From BOG-1155 sp963717985 (GTDB lineage: Bacteria; Desulfobacterota; Syntrophorhabdia; Syntrophorhabdales; WCHB1-27): a stretch of DNA of 64,000 nt. Every line of letters starts with the position of its first letter. The first letter of the stretch is position 1. Both the position numbers and the translations under genes were made by a program. The stretch is from NCBI GenBank assembly GCA_963717985.1, contig CAVQYC010000002.1:558001-622000 (forward strand), written 5' to 3'. The notes under the pieces were generated by a model, which made no database searches, was not told where the DNA came from, and saw nothing but the letters and a program-made list of their open reading frames with translations. Shown here in pieces: positions 37,102-46,620 of this stretch.

Positions 37102-37539
37102 ATGTCTGACTCATCACCCAAGGGACTCAAAGAAAAGATTCTGGCTAAACTGACCGGCCCCACCCTGTGTACTCTGGCGACGGTAACCGAGGATGGTAAA
37201 CCATGGGTGCGCTACATGATACTGTCTGCCGATGAGCACCTGACCATATGGGGGGCTACCTTTGTCAGTTTCCGCAAAGTGGGGCAAATCCGTAAGAACC
37301 CTGAAGTTCACCTGACGACCGGCGCCAAGGATATGGAAACGGCCGAGTCCTATCTGCAGATTCAGGCCCGAGCTGAGATCCTGACGGACGCCGAAACAAA
37401 GAGGGCTTTCTGGTCTGACTACCTCAAGAACATCTTTTCCGGTCCCGACGACCCGAATTACGTCGTCTGTAGGTTTACCCCATACCGAATCGAATATTGC
37501 AAAATGGATCGTTCACCGGCCGAGGTGTGGGAGCCCTAA
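37102..37539 (+). CDS. Pyridoxamine 5'-phosphate oxidase-fold protein
   Basis: A 145-aa split-barrel flavin-binding protein (PNPOx-like). The N-terminal LTGPTLCTLATVTEDGKPWVRYM and the middle FRKVGQIRKNPEVHLTTG are typical of general-stress FMN/F420-type members. It is not the vitamin B6 enzyme. An AAGGAGGAG ribosome site precedes it. A likely target of the upstream TetR. Confidence 0.85.
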   Translation: MSDSSPKGLKEKILAKLTGPTLCTLATVTEDGKPWVRYMILSADEHLTIWGATFVSFRKVGQIRKNPEVHLTTGAKDMETAESYLQIQARAEILTDAETKRAFWSDYLKNIFSGPDDPNYVVCRFTPYRIEYCKMDRSPAEVWEP

Positions 37540-37974
37540 ATCCAACTTTTCAAAAACGTGGGATGCCGAAGGGGACGCTGTTATTTTGTGATTCCTGAGA
37601 AGTAACTCCGTTTTGTGGATTAATGACGGCTCGCATAACAAATTGGTGCAATATTTTCAAGATGTTGGATACGGCATGTTGTGCCGACCTGCTTCAAAGT
37701 GAGTTGCTTCTCAGGGATCAGTAATTCTCGTCGCCTGCCCTTCCCCTCCGTACAGGATGTTCAGTCTATTCTGACACCCTGTCGAGGTAAGGTCAATAAG
37801 ATTCTCTCAGGCATCCCAACACATTAAGCATTTCAAGGAGTGAATTTTACTGTAGTTGCAAAGAGTTAAAAAGACACGCTGCCAATGGACATTGACAGTT
37901 TTCCTGGCTGGCTATACAATGGTGGGAGGGAGAATTCGCTTACAAAATAGTCAGCTGTCTATCAAGGAGAGATA
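37540..37974. other. Intergenic region with inverted repeat
   Basis: About 435 bp without a gene. It contains a copy of a dispersed 21-mer (37569-37589), an inverted repeat with 20-bp arms (37589-37608 and 37701-37720, 18 of 20 pairing), and the promoter of the thioesterase gene. Confidence 0.55.
37892..37920 (+). promoter_or_regulatory. Promoter of the thioesterase gene
   Basis: TTGACA (37892-37897), 17-bp spacer and TACAAT (37915-37920), about 55 bp upstream of the ATG at 37975. Confidence 0.6.
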
Positions 37975-38442
37975 ATGGATAGTTGCACAAATGATGAAGA
38001 ATTGTTTTCCGCCGTCCATGAAATGTTCAGCGAGAAAATACCATTTAATAAAGTACTCGGCCTTAAGGTTGAATCGATAAGCTATGAGCGCGTACGGGTT
38101 TCATTTCAAATGCGGGACGAATTGATGGGAAACCACAAACGGGGGATGTTGCATGGCGGGGTTATATCATCTGTCATCGATGTCACAGGCGGCCTGGCGG
38201 CGCTTATGGGTGTTCAGGAAAAAATGTCAGGTAAGACTTTAGAAACAAGACTTGAGAGGTTTGGTAGGGGAAGCACCATTGATTTGCGTGTTGATTTCTT
38301 GCGTCCAGGGATCGGTAAATGGTTTGTGGCTACGGCCTATGCCTTAAGAACGGGGAATAAAGTTGCTGTGACCAGGATTGAACTGAATAACGATCAAGAT
38401 GATCTCATTGCCGTTGGTACCGGCTCATATTTCGTGGCATAA
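37975..38442 (+). CDS. PaaI/YigI-type thioesterase
   Basis: A 155-aa hotdog-fold acyl-CoA thioesterase. Visible are GNHKRGMLHGGVISSVIDVTGG, with the HGG and Asp/Glu-type active region, and TIDLRVDFLRPG. The GAGAG ribosome site precedes the ATG at 37975. The substrate is unknown. Its 3' end overlaps the opposite-strand M20 relic by 18 bp. Confidence 0.87.
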   Translation: MDSCTNDEELFSAVHEMFSEKIPFNKVLGLKVESISYERVRVSFQMRDELMGNHKRGMLHGGVISSVIDVTGGLAALMGVQEKMSGKTLETRLERFGRGSTIDLRVDFLRPGIGKWFVATAYALRTGNKVAVTRIELNNDQDDLIAVGTGSYFVA

Positions 38443-38775
38443 TGACAAATCATACAACCATGTCCACGCCAAACCGGAACCCCACGTGGCGACAAAGGCC
38501 GTGGACATGCCTGCTACGCTCTTTTCGATCTTGAATCCGTTCGCCGCAAGGTACTGCTGGAGTCTTGCCGAAGATTTGAATTCCACGAGGCTCAATTCCG
38601 GGTTCTCCCAGATGAAGGTAGCCAGATCCTTGTAAGCGGCCTTGTCTTGATCGACCCACGAGATCGCCGTCTGCATGGCCGGAGTCGATTCGCGGGCAGG
38701 AAGCGTTGAAAAAGAGCCGAGTACGATGGTGAGGAGAGTAACCGACAAGATACGAACTGCGTTGGCCCTGATCAT
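38425..38775 (-). pseudogene. Truncated M20-family amidohydrolase
   Basis: The minus strand encodes a signal peptide and the first ~85 residues typical of AbgB-like M20 amidohydrolases (WVDQDKAAYKDLATFIWENPELSLVEFKSSARL; GFKIEKSVAGMSTAFVATWGSG). Matching ends there: the frame continues with 15 unrelated residues to a stop, and the metal-binding catalytic domain is missing. An AGGAGGG ribosome site remains. It is a 3' deletion relic beside the thioesterase gene. Confidence 0.75.
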
Positions 38776-38973
38776 TTTGCCCTCCTTCTTGTCGCAGTCA
38801 GATGAGCGCGGGGTATGTCTTTACTAACCCTAACAAATTTCAGGGGGAAACCACAAGAGATTTTCGGAGACCGCTGATGGACATTGTGAAGATAAACATG
38901 CTGTTCGTGGCGAGACGACGGGGACGGATCAGGACATTCGTCTCTGACCCCACGCGCCTGATTTGATGGACTT

Positions 38974-39906
38974 TCACTGGTCCAATGACGCCCGGAACGT
39001 CAGGTAGTCCTGAGCGCACTGTTTAGGAGTTTTGAGCATCGGCACATGACCAATGTGTTGCATGACAATGACCTGGGAATGGGGCATTAACTTCTTGAGT
39101 ATCTTTGCCGTCTCAACATTGATTACCCGATCTTCACTGCCCCACACAATGAGAGCAGGCGTCTCCAAGCCGGCTACTCGCTGTTCGACGGAATCAGCCG
39201 CTATTTCGCCCATTATACGTTGTTCCAGCGCATAGTTCTTGATACGTTGTCTCGCCAGCACGTTGAGTATCGGACGTGGGATATAGGGAGGGCTACTGGT
39301 GACCAAGTGGAAGAGCTTTACCATATCATCTTCCGTTTTGACCATGAGCGGGTTTTGTCCCGTTTTGACCATGGTTGCCTGCACCACGCTTTTCGGGGCA
39401 CTCCAAACCCCACCCGGCTCGAGCAGCCAGAGGCTCTTCACCTCTTCAGGGTAAAGAGCCGCGTATGTCATGGCGATGTGGCCGCCCATTGAGTTACCGC
39501 CGAGATGGAGATTCGTAATGCCCAAAGCGAGCGCAAAGGCCCGGAGCCGCTTGGCCTGTGCCGGTGGAGAATAATCGGCGTCCACCGGGTGCGCTGATTC
39601 GCCAAAGCCTATGTGGTCGGGAATGACTACCCTGTAGCGCGTCGTCAGGTAGCCTGCAACACGGGCGAAGTGGTCCTTGTCGCCTCCAAAGCCGTGCAAA
39701 AGCATGAGCTGTTCACCTTTGCCGCCCTCCAGATAAACGTAACGCAGACCGTCGGCGAGTTGAATCTCCTTTCGGTCAAGCCCCGCTTGCGCTCGTTGGA
39801 CCCTTAGTAGAAGGCCCCTCGCATTCTCTGGGGCAAGGTACACAAATCCAACCACCGCAATAACGACCACCGTCAATACGATCAACCCTATCCTTGCGAG
39901 ACGCAT
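38974..39906 (-). CDS. Alpha/beta-hydrolase
   Basis: A 310-aa hydrolase with an N-terminal membrane anchor or uncleaved signal (IGLIVLTVVVIAVVGFVYL). The fold signatures are LLHGFGGDKDHF (oxyanion), GGNSMGGH (nucleophile Ser), GSEDRVI (Asp) and HIGHVPM (His). It resembles meta-cleavage-product hydrolases and lipases of the family. I chose the ATG at 39906 with a GGGGGGCG ribosome site. Confidence 0.87.
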   Translation of the reverse strand: MRLARIGLIVLTVVVIAVVGFVYLAPENARGLLLRVQRAQAGLDRKEIQLADGLRYVYLEGGKGEQLMLLHGFGGDKDHFARVAGYLTTRYRVVIPDHIGFGESAHPVDADYSPPAQAKRLRAFALALGITNLHLGGNSMGGHIAMTYAALYPEEVKSLWLLEPGGVWSAPKSVVQATMVKTGQNPLMVKTEDDMVKLFHLVTSSPPYIPRPILNVLARQRIKNYALEQRIMGEIAADSVEQRVAGLETPALIVWGSEDRVINVETAKILKKLMPHSQVIVMQHIGHVPMLKTPKQCAQDYLTFRASLDQ

Positions 39907-40005
39907 GTCGCCCCCCTTCACGGACCACAACTCCTGTCCGCTTTATTGCTTCAACCAATGTGCCTCCATGTGCTAGGAAGTCCATGAGGACGATAGGTTG
40001 TTCCC

Positions 40006-40800
40006 TCACTGCATTACCTGACCGCCGTCGATATTGATGGCTTGACCGGTAATACCCCTGGCTTCATCTGAGGCAAGGTAGAGCGCCAATCCCGCTATCT
40101 CTTCCGGATCCAGCATACGGTGCTGGATATTCATCGCTGTTACGTATTTCTCCGCCTCCGCCCTGTCGACCCCTCTGGCCTGGGAGAGCCACTCGAAGAA
40201 TCCGCCTTCTCCCTCCAACATGTCTGTTCTAGTGGCACCGGGGCAGATGGCATTCACCGTGATTCCCGGTAGACCCATCATGCCCATCTCAAGGGCCAGG
40301 GTCTTAACGAAACCCAGAATACCATGTTTCGACGCCGCGTAAGAGCTGTTGCCGGGATGGCCGACCTTCCCCGCAATGGAGGCGACAGCGATAATGCGAC
40401 CTGTACCCCTGGGAACCATGGTCTTAAGGAAATACTTCGTCACCATGTAGGTCCCTATCAGGTTTGTTTCGATGACCTGGCGCCAGTCCTCATCCTCGTA
40501 ATCGAGGGTCAAGGCCCTCCGTGTAATGCCTGCATTGTTGACAACAATGTCGGGGGGGCCGAAGCGCTCCACGGTTTTTGCGACAAGGGCCTCGACGTCG
40601 TCTTTCTTAGTGATATCGCCTGTCACTGGCAGGGTCTTTGCTCCGAGGGCTTCTGTCTCCCTGCATACGGCCTCCAGTTGGCTTGCGGTCCTATCCATGA
40701 GAACGAGTTTTGCACCCTCCCGAGCGAAGGTAAGGGCGATGGCACAACCGATCCCCCTCCCTCCACCGGTTATTACCGCGGTTCTGTTTTCGAGCTTCAC
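40006..40800 (-). CDS. SDR-family oxidoreductase
   Basis: A 264-aa short-chain dehydrogenase/reductase. Cofactor motif TGGGRGIGCAIA, NNAG (VVNNAGITRRA), catalytic Ser (VASIAGK) and YAASK are present. FabG-like length. An Asp (LMDRT) after the second strand suggests NAD preference. Its neighbours, an acyl-CoA dehydrogenase and a hydrolase, suggest a role in ketone, alcohol or acyl metabolism (inference). Confidence 0.9.
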   Translation of the reverse strand: MKLENRTAVITGGGRGIGCAIALTFAREGAKLVLMDRTASQLEAVCRETEALGAKTLPVTGDITKKDDVEALVAKTVERFGPPDIVVNNAGITRRALTLDYEDEDWRQVIETNLIGTYMVTKYFLKTMVPRGTGRIIAVASIAGKVGHPGNSSYAASKHGILGFVKTLALEMGMMGLPGITVNAICPGATRTDMLEGEGGFFEWLSQARGVDRAEAEKYVTAMNIQHRMLDPEEIAGLALYLASDEARGITGQAINIDGGQVMQ

Positions 40801-40867
40801 ACCGGGCCTCCTATTATGCCAAAAGCCTCTTCAATGTCTTACCTGCAACGCTCTGCACTGCCCCCCA

Positions 40868-41425
40868 TCACTCCTTCTCTCGCCCCTCCTCCGGTCCGAT
40901 GATCTTGAGGAAATCGTTTTCCATCGTGGTGGCCGGCGATTCTATGATGCGGCCCAGCTCTCTGCCGTCCCTGAAGAAGATCATCGTGGGCACGGCCCTG
41001 ATCCCGCGCGTTTTCGCGAGGCCCACGCCGTCCTCCATGGAGGTATTGACCGCATAAATATCGAGAGAGATATTCTGGTTGTTCGCCGCTTCCAGTAATT
41101 TGACCAGCTTAGGTGCTTCCCGCATCGAGTCCGGGCACCACGTGCCTAGAAACATTACGATCTTAAGCTGCCAGTCGATCTCCCGAATCCGCTTCACTAC
41201 GACCGCATCGGCCGTAAATTTCTGCGCATTTTCCCTGAAGACGGGTGCACCGGCGTAAAGCCGCTCCGGCGTGATCTTTCCCTTAAGGTCCTGAGCCGCA
41301 ACCGGCTCCGCCACCATGAAGAGCGTGGAAAGCCCAACCAGCGCCACGACTGACATAAAAGATATTTTGAGAAATAAAAGGGTCTGCCATTGACGTAGGA
41401 GCGCTTTGGGGAAGGCCTTTCTCAA
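40868..41425 (-). CDS. Exported thioredoxin-like protein with one active-site Cys
   Basis: A 185-aa thioredoxin-fold protein with an N-terminal membrane/signal segment (ISFMSVVALVGLSTLFMVAEPVAA). The active-site region reads MFLGTWCPDSMREAP: a WCPDS motif where the resolving Cys of WCxxC is Ser. The cis-Pro region AVPTMIFFRDG is intact. Lacking the second Cys, it cannot act as a classic disulfide reductase and may trap or transfer persulfide or mixed disulfides (inference). Confidence 0.82.
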   Translation of the reverse strand: MRKAFPKALLRQWQTLLFLKISFMSVVALVGLSTLFMVAEPVAAQDLKGKITPERLYAGAPVFRENAQKFTADAVVVKRIREIDWQLKIVMFLGTWCPDSMREAPKLVKLLEAANNQNISLDIYAVNTSMEDGVGLAKTRGIRAVPTMIFFRDGRELGRIIESPATTMENDFLKIIGPEEGREKE

Positions 41426-41470
41426 CGTTCCTCACTCCATGTTCGGGCTTGCCTGGAAGAATGCAAGAAA

Positions 41471-42619
41471 TCAGTAAAGCATCTTCGCGATGGTGTTCTT
41501 CTGCATTTTGCTGGTGCCCTCGTATATTGACGTTATTCTTACATCCCTGAGAGCACCCTCAAGCCCCTGGTCGCGCATATAGCCATAGCCGCCGAGAATA
41601 TCTATAGACCTGTTCAATGTCTTTATCGCGCTCTCCGGTATCGCCAATTTTGCCATCGAAGAGTATTTTTTCGATTCCGGGTCCTTCTTGTCATAGAGCC
41701 AGGCTGCCTTGTAAAGAAGATTTTGGCATTTTTCGGTTTCTACATACATATCCACCAAGTCGTGCTCGATTGACTGGAATTTTATTATGGGCCTGCCGAA
41801 CTGTTTTCTTTTCTTTGCATAGTCTGCTGCCTTTTCGTAGCCGTAGAGCATGCTGCCGAATGCCTGTGCTGCTATCACTATCCTGCCGAGCTCGAATCCA
41901 TCGAGAACGATCTTCTTGCCTTTGCCGCGTTGGCCGATTACACAGTCTTTTGGTAGGTGAAAATCACTGAAAACAAGCTCTCCCGATGTCGTCGTGTTGA
42001 TGCCCATCTTCCTGCCAAGATCGTTTATCTCAAGGCGCTTGGAGCCATTCTTGTCGATCAGCTCTTTGTCAAAAAGCATCGCAGTAAAACCGTTTGCATC
42101 CTTTGAAAGCAGTGTGTAGAAATCGGCATAACCTGCATTTGTCGTGAATATTTTTGAGCCGTTTACTACAAACGAATCTTCTTTATCCTCCATTGTCGTC
42201 TTCAGGCTTCCGATATCGCTACCGCTGTCCGGCTCCGTAACGCTTATCGCGGAGATGAATCTTCCTTCTATCATTGGGCGGATATATTTCTCTCTCTGTC
42301 CCTTGGTTCCGCAAATATCAACGACAAAGCCAGGTATGTACCCAAGGCTCAGGGCCATTCCTATGCCAGGCAGTCTTCTGCACATCTCTTTGACGGCAAC
42401 CACATGGCCTAGCGCTCCGTACCCAGAACCACCGATGTCCTCAGAGAAACCCACGCCTATGAACCCCAACTCTCCGATTTTCTTATATAACTCTTTTGGA
42501 TATTTGTGCTCATCCTCAAGCCGTTGGAAGTATTCCTGGTCTATCTCCCGTTCGCAGAATTCGCGTACCGCCTTCTCCACGTCTTTCAGGTCGTTGCCAA
42601 TATATGGGTCCACGGTCAC
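41471..42619 (-). CDS. Acyl-CoA dehydrogenase
   Basis: A 382-aa flavoprotein oxidising acyl-CoA. The family signatures are SVTEPDSGSDIGSLKT (FAD/substrate site), KRKQFGRPIIKFQ and the C-terminal IYEGTSKMQ containing the catalytic base Glu. The start is GTG at 42619 and has only a weak ribosome site; an internal GTG two codons on is also possible. Electron transfer would need an ETF encoded elsewhere. Confidence 0.92.
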   Translation of the reverse strand: MTVDPYIGNDLKDVEKAVREFCEREIDQEYFQRLEDEHKYPKELYKKIGELGFIGVGFSEDIGGSGYGALGHVVAVKEMCRRLPGIGMALSLGYIPGFVVDICGTKGQREKYIRPMIEGRFISAISVTEPDSGSDIGSLKTTMEDKEDSFVVNGSKIFTTNAGYADFYTLLSKDANGFTAMLFDKELIDKNGSKRLEINDLGRKMGINTTTSGELVFSDFHLPKDCVIGQRGKGKKIVLDGFELGRIVIAAQAFGSMLYGYEKAADYAKKRKQFGRPIIKFQSIEHDLVDMYVETEKCQNLLYKAAWLYDKKDPESKKYSSMAKLAIPESAIKTLNRSIDILGGYGYMRDQGLEGALRDVRITSIYEGTSKMQKNTIAKMLY

Positions 42620-42700
42620 CTTTGGGTGTTATGTCAACTGCTGATGACGAATAAGTTATTTTAACAATATAGGCAATTTTTCTCTATCAAATTCTTCCGC

Positions 42701-43876
42701 TCAGCCCCGGCGGCTGCTCAGCCACGCTTCGAGTCGCTCGCACCCCTCTTTTAGGTTTTCACTATTGTTCGCGAACGAAAACCTCACGTGGGAACCTGCC
42801 CGATGAGCGCCGAAATCGTACCCCGGCGTAATTGCAACTTTTGCCTCGGCGAGCGCCCTCTCCACGAATTCCATGCTGTCCATCCCCCATCTTTCGATGC
42901 CGGCGTAGATATAAAAAGCCCCTTCAGGCCATGCGGGCAAGTCGAAACCGAGCTGCTTCAAACGTGGGAACAAAAACGCGCGCCTTTCCCTATACGTTGC
43001 CTTCATCGCTTCAAGCTCTGCCGTCACTTCGAAGGCGCCGAGGGCCGCATACTGAGCAACCGTGGGTGCCGAGATGAATACGTTCTGTGCCACCCTTTGG
43101 ATGGGGCGCACAAGCGATTGAGGCACTACCATCCATCCAAGCCTCCAGCCTGTCATTGCGTAGGTCTTTGAAAAGCCGTCGATCACCACGATCTCGTCCG
43201 ATACCGCAAGGGCCGAAAGGTATTTCCGGTCATAGGTGAGACCGGAATATATTTCGTCCACCGCCATAACCCCGCCCTTCTTCGAAACGACGTCGAAGAG
43301 ACGCGCCAGAGATTCCCCCTCATACACCGTGCCCGTGGGATTGGCCGGGCTGCAGAGCATAAGCAGGTGCGGCGTGGTCTCGCACTCTTCCAGGTGTGCG
43401 GGCGTAATCTCGAACCTGGATGTTTCGGACACAGGCAGGGGGACAACATGAGAGTCGAAGAGGGCGCCGAAATTCCGGTAACAGGGGTATCCGGGGTCGG
43501 AGATCAGGAAATTCCTTCCCCGTTCGAGAAGCACGGCGCAGAGGAGAAAAAAGGCGCCCGACGTCCCGCTCGTCACGATGATCCTGGCGGCCGGCACGCT
43601 AAGGTTGTGCGATTCTGCATAGTAGGCTGAGATCCGTTCCCGTAATTGGGGTAAACCGAGACTGTGGGTATAAAAGGTGTGTCCCTCTTCCATGGCCCGC
43701 ACACCGGCTTCCCTTATGGCGAGCGGGGTGGTGAAGTCCGGCTCCCCGATTTCCATATGGATCACCTTCTCGCCGCGCGCCTCCAAGGCTTGAGCTTTCT
43801 CCAAAAGCTCCATAACATAGAATGGCTGAATCTTAGCGGATCTCGCGGTGCACTGTATGGGTTTTGCCTTTGTCAT
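42701..43876 (-). CDS. Class I/II pyridoxal-phosphate aminotransferase
   Basis: A 391-aa fold-type I aminotransferase. IHMEIGEPDF near the N-terminus, TSGTSGAFFL, SPANPTGTVYE and the PLP-lysine segment VIDGFSKTYAMTGWRLGW are typical of aspartate/aromatic aminotransferase subgroup I-gamma. The specific amino-acid pair is not readable. It starts 18 bp from the Crp-type gene's end on the same strand. Confidence 0.92.
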   Translation of the reverse strand: MTKAKPIQCTARSAKIQPFYVMELLEKAQALEARGEKVIHMEIGEPDFTTPLAIREAGVRAMEEGHTFYTHSLGLPQLRERISAYYAESHNLSVPAARIIVTSGTSGAFFLLCAVLLERGRNFLISDPGYPCYRNFGALFDSHVVPLPVSETSRFEITPAHLEECETTPHLLMLCSPANPTGTVYEGESLARLFDVVSKKGGVMAVDEIYSGLTYDRKYLSALAVSDEIVVIDGFSKTYAMTGWRLGWMVVPQSLVRPIQRVAQNVFISAPTVAQYAALGAFEVTAELEAMKATYRERRAFLFPRLKQLGFDLPAWPEGAFYIYAGIERWGMDSMEFVERALAEAKVAITPGYDFGAHRAGSHVRFSFANNSENLKEGCERLEAWLSSRRG

Positions 43877-43893
43877 TGCACTACCCTTTCACG

Positions 43894-44598
43894 TCAGGGG
43901 AAGGCCCGGCCCTCGTCATAAAAGCTTACCCCTTGTGACAACTCTTCCAGCTTCTTTCGCTCGAGTAATCTGATCCGCCGCCCCTCCACCTCGATGAGCC
44001 CTTCCGCCGCCATCTTTCCGAGCACCCTGGAGACTGTCTCAGGTATGGTGCCGAGCACGTTGGCGAGGAGCGTCTTCGATATGTCCAGCTCGATGAAAGC
44101 GGCGCCGTAGGCGCGATCACTTATATCGATGAGGTAGGATGCGAGCCTGCCGGGCACCTCTTTCAATGAGAGTTGCTCCACCAGACGGGCAAACTGCTTA
44201 AGCCGGCGCGACAGGAGCGCCAGCATGTTCATGGATAGGGTTGGATCGTGCCGCGTGAGTTCGATGAAGGCGGGCGCGGGGAAAAAGATGAGGAGGCTTT
44301 CCTCTATTGCCTGGGCATGGGCCGGGAACCGCCCGCCGCTGAAGACGGCGGCCTCCCCGAAGGGTTCCTGAAACCCCATTATGTGCAGCACCTGTTCCTT
44401 TCCCTCGGGTGAAAGCTTGAATATCTTTATCCGCCCTCTCATCGGGACATAGAAGCCGTCCGCCTCATCGAAGTCGGAGAAAACAATCTCGCCGCGCCTA
44501 TAGGCCCTCGACACGGCAATCTCGGTGATCCGGCCGAGCTGGTCTGCCGGCAACCCTTTGAAAAGCGGCACATTTGCCACAAACGACAGAATATCCAT
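43894..44598 (-). CDS. Crp/Fnr-family regulator
   Basis: A 234-aa regulator with an N-terminal cyclic-nucleotide-binding-like beta roll (FSDFDEADGFYVPMRGRIKIFKLSPEGKEQVLHIMG; PFGEAAVF) and C-terminal HTH (SKTLLANVLGTIPETVSRVLGKMAAEG). No N-terminal Fnr cysteines are present, so an oxygen-sensing cluster is unlikely. The TIPETVSR helix is of the DNR/NnrR-like kind. I chose ATG 44598 over an upstream TTG; neither has a strong ribosome site. Confidence 0.86.
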   Translation of the reverse strand: MDILSFVANVPLFKGLPADQLGRITEIAVSRAYRRGEIVFSDFDEADGFYVPMRGRIKIFKLSPEGKEQVLHIMGFQEPFGEAAVFSGGRFPAHAQAIEESLLIFFPAPAFIELTRHDPTLSMNMLALLSRRLKQFARLVEQLSLKEVPGRLASYLIDISDRAYGAAFIELDISKTLLANVLGTIPETVSRVLGKMAAEGLIEVEGRRIRLLERKKLEELSQGVSFYDEGRAFP

Positions 44599-44855
44599 AG
44601 AGGAAACATACCATACCACCGCCTGAAATGGTACACCCAACGCATCGGCAAAAACTCTTCCGCTCCTCGACCCAAATGAAGACTGGATTTGGGGGGAACA
44701 CGGTCATGGGCGTGGCCGATAACGTCATAGAAGGGGTCAAAGGCAAGAATATCCGCCATTACTTTCTGGTGGCCGGTTGGAGAGGGAGTTTGCATCACGA
44801 ACAGGCGCGAATTCTTTTTTGCAATTGGAAGACCTTTATGTGATACTAACGGGGT

Positions 44856-45476
44856 ATGGGACTCATCGGACTGCTCCTTTCGGACCCCGTTACCTTTATC
44901 CTCCTTGCGATCCCCCTACTCTACTCGGTCATCATTCATGAAGTAGCTCACGGATGGGTGGCGGACAAAATGGGAGATTCGACGGCACGGTGGCTCGGCA
45001 GGCTGAGCCTCGACCCGCGCCGTCATCTGGATCCTGTCGGCACAATCATGCTGTTTCTCTTCGGTTTCGGCTGGGCAAAACCTGTGCCGGTCAACTTCAA
45101 CAACCTGAGAGACCATCGCAAGGGCCTCATCTTCGTCTCGGCCGCCGGGATCATAGCGAACATTACTCTCGCCTTCCTCGCGCTCTTGGTCCTTACGACC
45201 GTTCATTTCACGCTCTTCAGCCCATTCGCGAGGGGCCTTCAGTACCTCGCGCAGATCAACATCATGCTTGCTTCCTTCAACCTTATCCCCATTCCACCCC
45301 TGGACGGCTCGAAGATCCTCATGGGCTTCTCTTCCAGGAGCTTCCAGTATACGCTCCAGAGGATAGAACCCTATGGTTTTTTTATCATCATAGGTCTGCT
45401 CTATCTCCACGTCCTCGATCCGCTGATTACGTTCTTTCAGTGGTTGATCATGAGCCTGATCGGTTTGATCATATAG
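44856..45476 (+). CDS. Site-2-protease-like M50 metalloprotease
   Basis: A 206-aa polytopic intramembrane zinc protease of the short (SpoIVFB/RseP-related, no PDZ) type. The zinc motif HEVAH lies in IIHEVAHGW near residue 28 and the third ligand in NLIPIPPLDGSKIL. About five to six hydrophobic segments are visible. The target is unknown. Confidence 0.92.
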   Translation: MGLIGLLLSDPVTFILLAIPLLYSVIIHEVAHGWVADKMGDSTARWLGRLSLDPRRHLDPVGTIMLFLFGFGWAKPVPVNFNNLRDHRKGLIFVSAAGIIANITLAFLALLVLTTVHFTLFSPFARGLQYLAQINIMLASFNLIPIPPLDGSKILMGFSSRSFQYTLQRIEPYGFFIIIGLLYLHVLDPLITFFQWLIMSLIGLII

Positions 45477-45557
45477 GTTGAAAAAGAGCGCATTTTCGAA
45501 CCCGCGGGCGTGGAAGTGAGCACGCGGACCCGTGTGTTAAGCCTTAGCCAAATCCTT

Positions 45558-45881
45558 TTATTCCTCAGCCGTCGTGCCACCCGTGGCTTTGCGATATGCC
45601 TCTTTCACCCCGCTTACGCGCGATTCTAATTCAGTTTTCTTCTGCTCCAGGATCTCCGCCCCTTTCTGCATGGCTGTCGAAATCTGATCTCTGGCCTTGT
45701 CATAATAGTCCGCTGCCTTTTCTTTCGCATCTTCCGCTATGTCCTTGATCTGTTCTCTCGTCTGGCGCCCTGACTTGGGCGCGACGAGGAGGGCAACGGC
45801 TGCCCCAATTAATCCGCCAAGTATGAACGAGAGTAACCATGACCCTGAACTTGTTGCGAATTCATTCTCTTCGTACTTCAT
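45558..45881 (-). CDS. YtxH-domain protein
   Basis: A 107-aa small protein with one glycine-rich membrane helix (LLSFILGGLIGAAVALLVAP), the KSGRQTREQIKDIAEDAKEKA region of the YtxH family, and an alpha-helical tail. Usually linked to envelope or general stress; no enzymatic role is known. Together with the DUF948-like gene upstream it forms a small envelope pair. Confidence 0.82.
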   Translation of the reverse strand: MKYEENEFATSSGSWLLSFILGGLIGAAVALLVAPKSGRQTREQIKDIAEDAKEKAADYYDKARDQISTAMQKGAEILEQKKTELESRVSGVKEAYRKATGGTTAEE

Positions 45882-45954
45882 TGTTTTCCTCCTTTCTTTT
45901 TCGGCTGTACTATAATATAAGGGTTATTGGGTTACTTGCCAAAATCAGACGCCG

Positions 45955-46395
45955 TCACTTCCCTGCAAGCAGGTTCTTCAAAAAAACCTCAAAACCGGTC
46001 TTGATCCCCGTCCGCAAACCACACATTGAGGCGACTGTCTCCTTGCCAAGGTTCTGAACCAGATCGCTTAGCTGTTTCACGTTTGTCGCCAACCCTTGCA
46101 CACCGTGTCCCATATCTCTTACCGACCCCGAGAACGATTTCAAATCACTTGTTACCGCACTCACGTCATCGGTAATGACACGCAGGCTCCTCAGGTTCTG
46201 GCTCACCTCCCCAAGCGCTTCCTTCACTGCCTGATCCACGCCACTCGCTTCCTTCAATGCCTGATCCGCAGTCTCAATCAAATTGCTCAGCGCCCTTACC
46301 GTGTCCATGAGTCTCATGATGAACCGGATCAGGAAGATCACTAATATGATAATTGCCACGGTAATCAAACCGAAGAATATCTCGTTCGCTCCCAT
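45955..46395 (-). CDS. DUF948-like membrane coiled-coil protein
   Basis: A 146-aa protein with an N-terminal membrane helix (FGLITVAIIILVIFLIRFIM) followed by a long amphipathic helical region of the type seen in DUF948/methyl-accepting-like proteins. Function is unknown. It is commonly found beside YtxH genes, as here. Confidence 0.75.
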   Translation of the reverse strand: MGANEIFFGLITVAIIILVIFLIRFIMRLMDTVRALSNLIETADQALKEASGVDQAVKEALGEVSQNLRSLRVITDDVSAVTSDLKSFSGSVRDMGHGVQGLATNVKQLSDLVQNLGKETVASMCGLRTGIKTGFEVFLKNLLAGK

Positions 46396-46620
46396 GCCCT
46401 ACACCCCTTTCTCGCAGATTTAACCGGTGACCGGATCCCAACAAGCGCTCTGTACAAAAATAACCATTTTCGCGCGCTATGTAAAGGGTCCTGCGCCATT
46501 ACAGGAGCGAAAGTCGGGAAAGAAGGCAAAAGGCTTGAAAATGCGTCACGGATGGATTACGCTAAAGGCTGTAACCACATCCGGCGAGAGCCGTTTTGCC
46601 TTTTTGAGGAGATCAATTAT

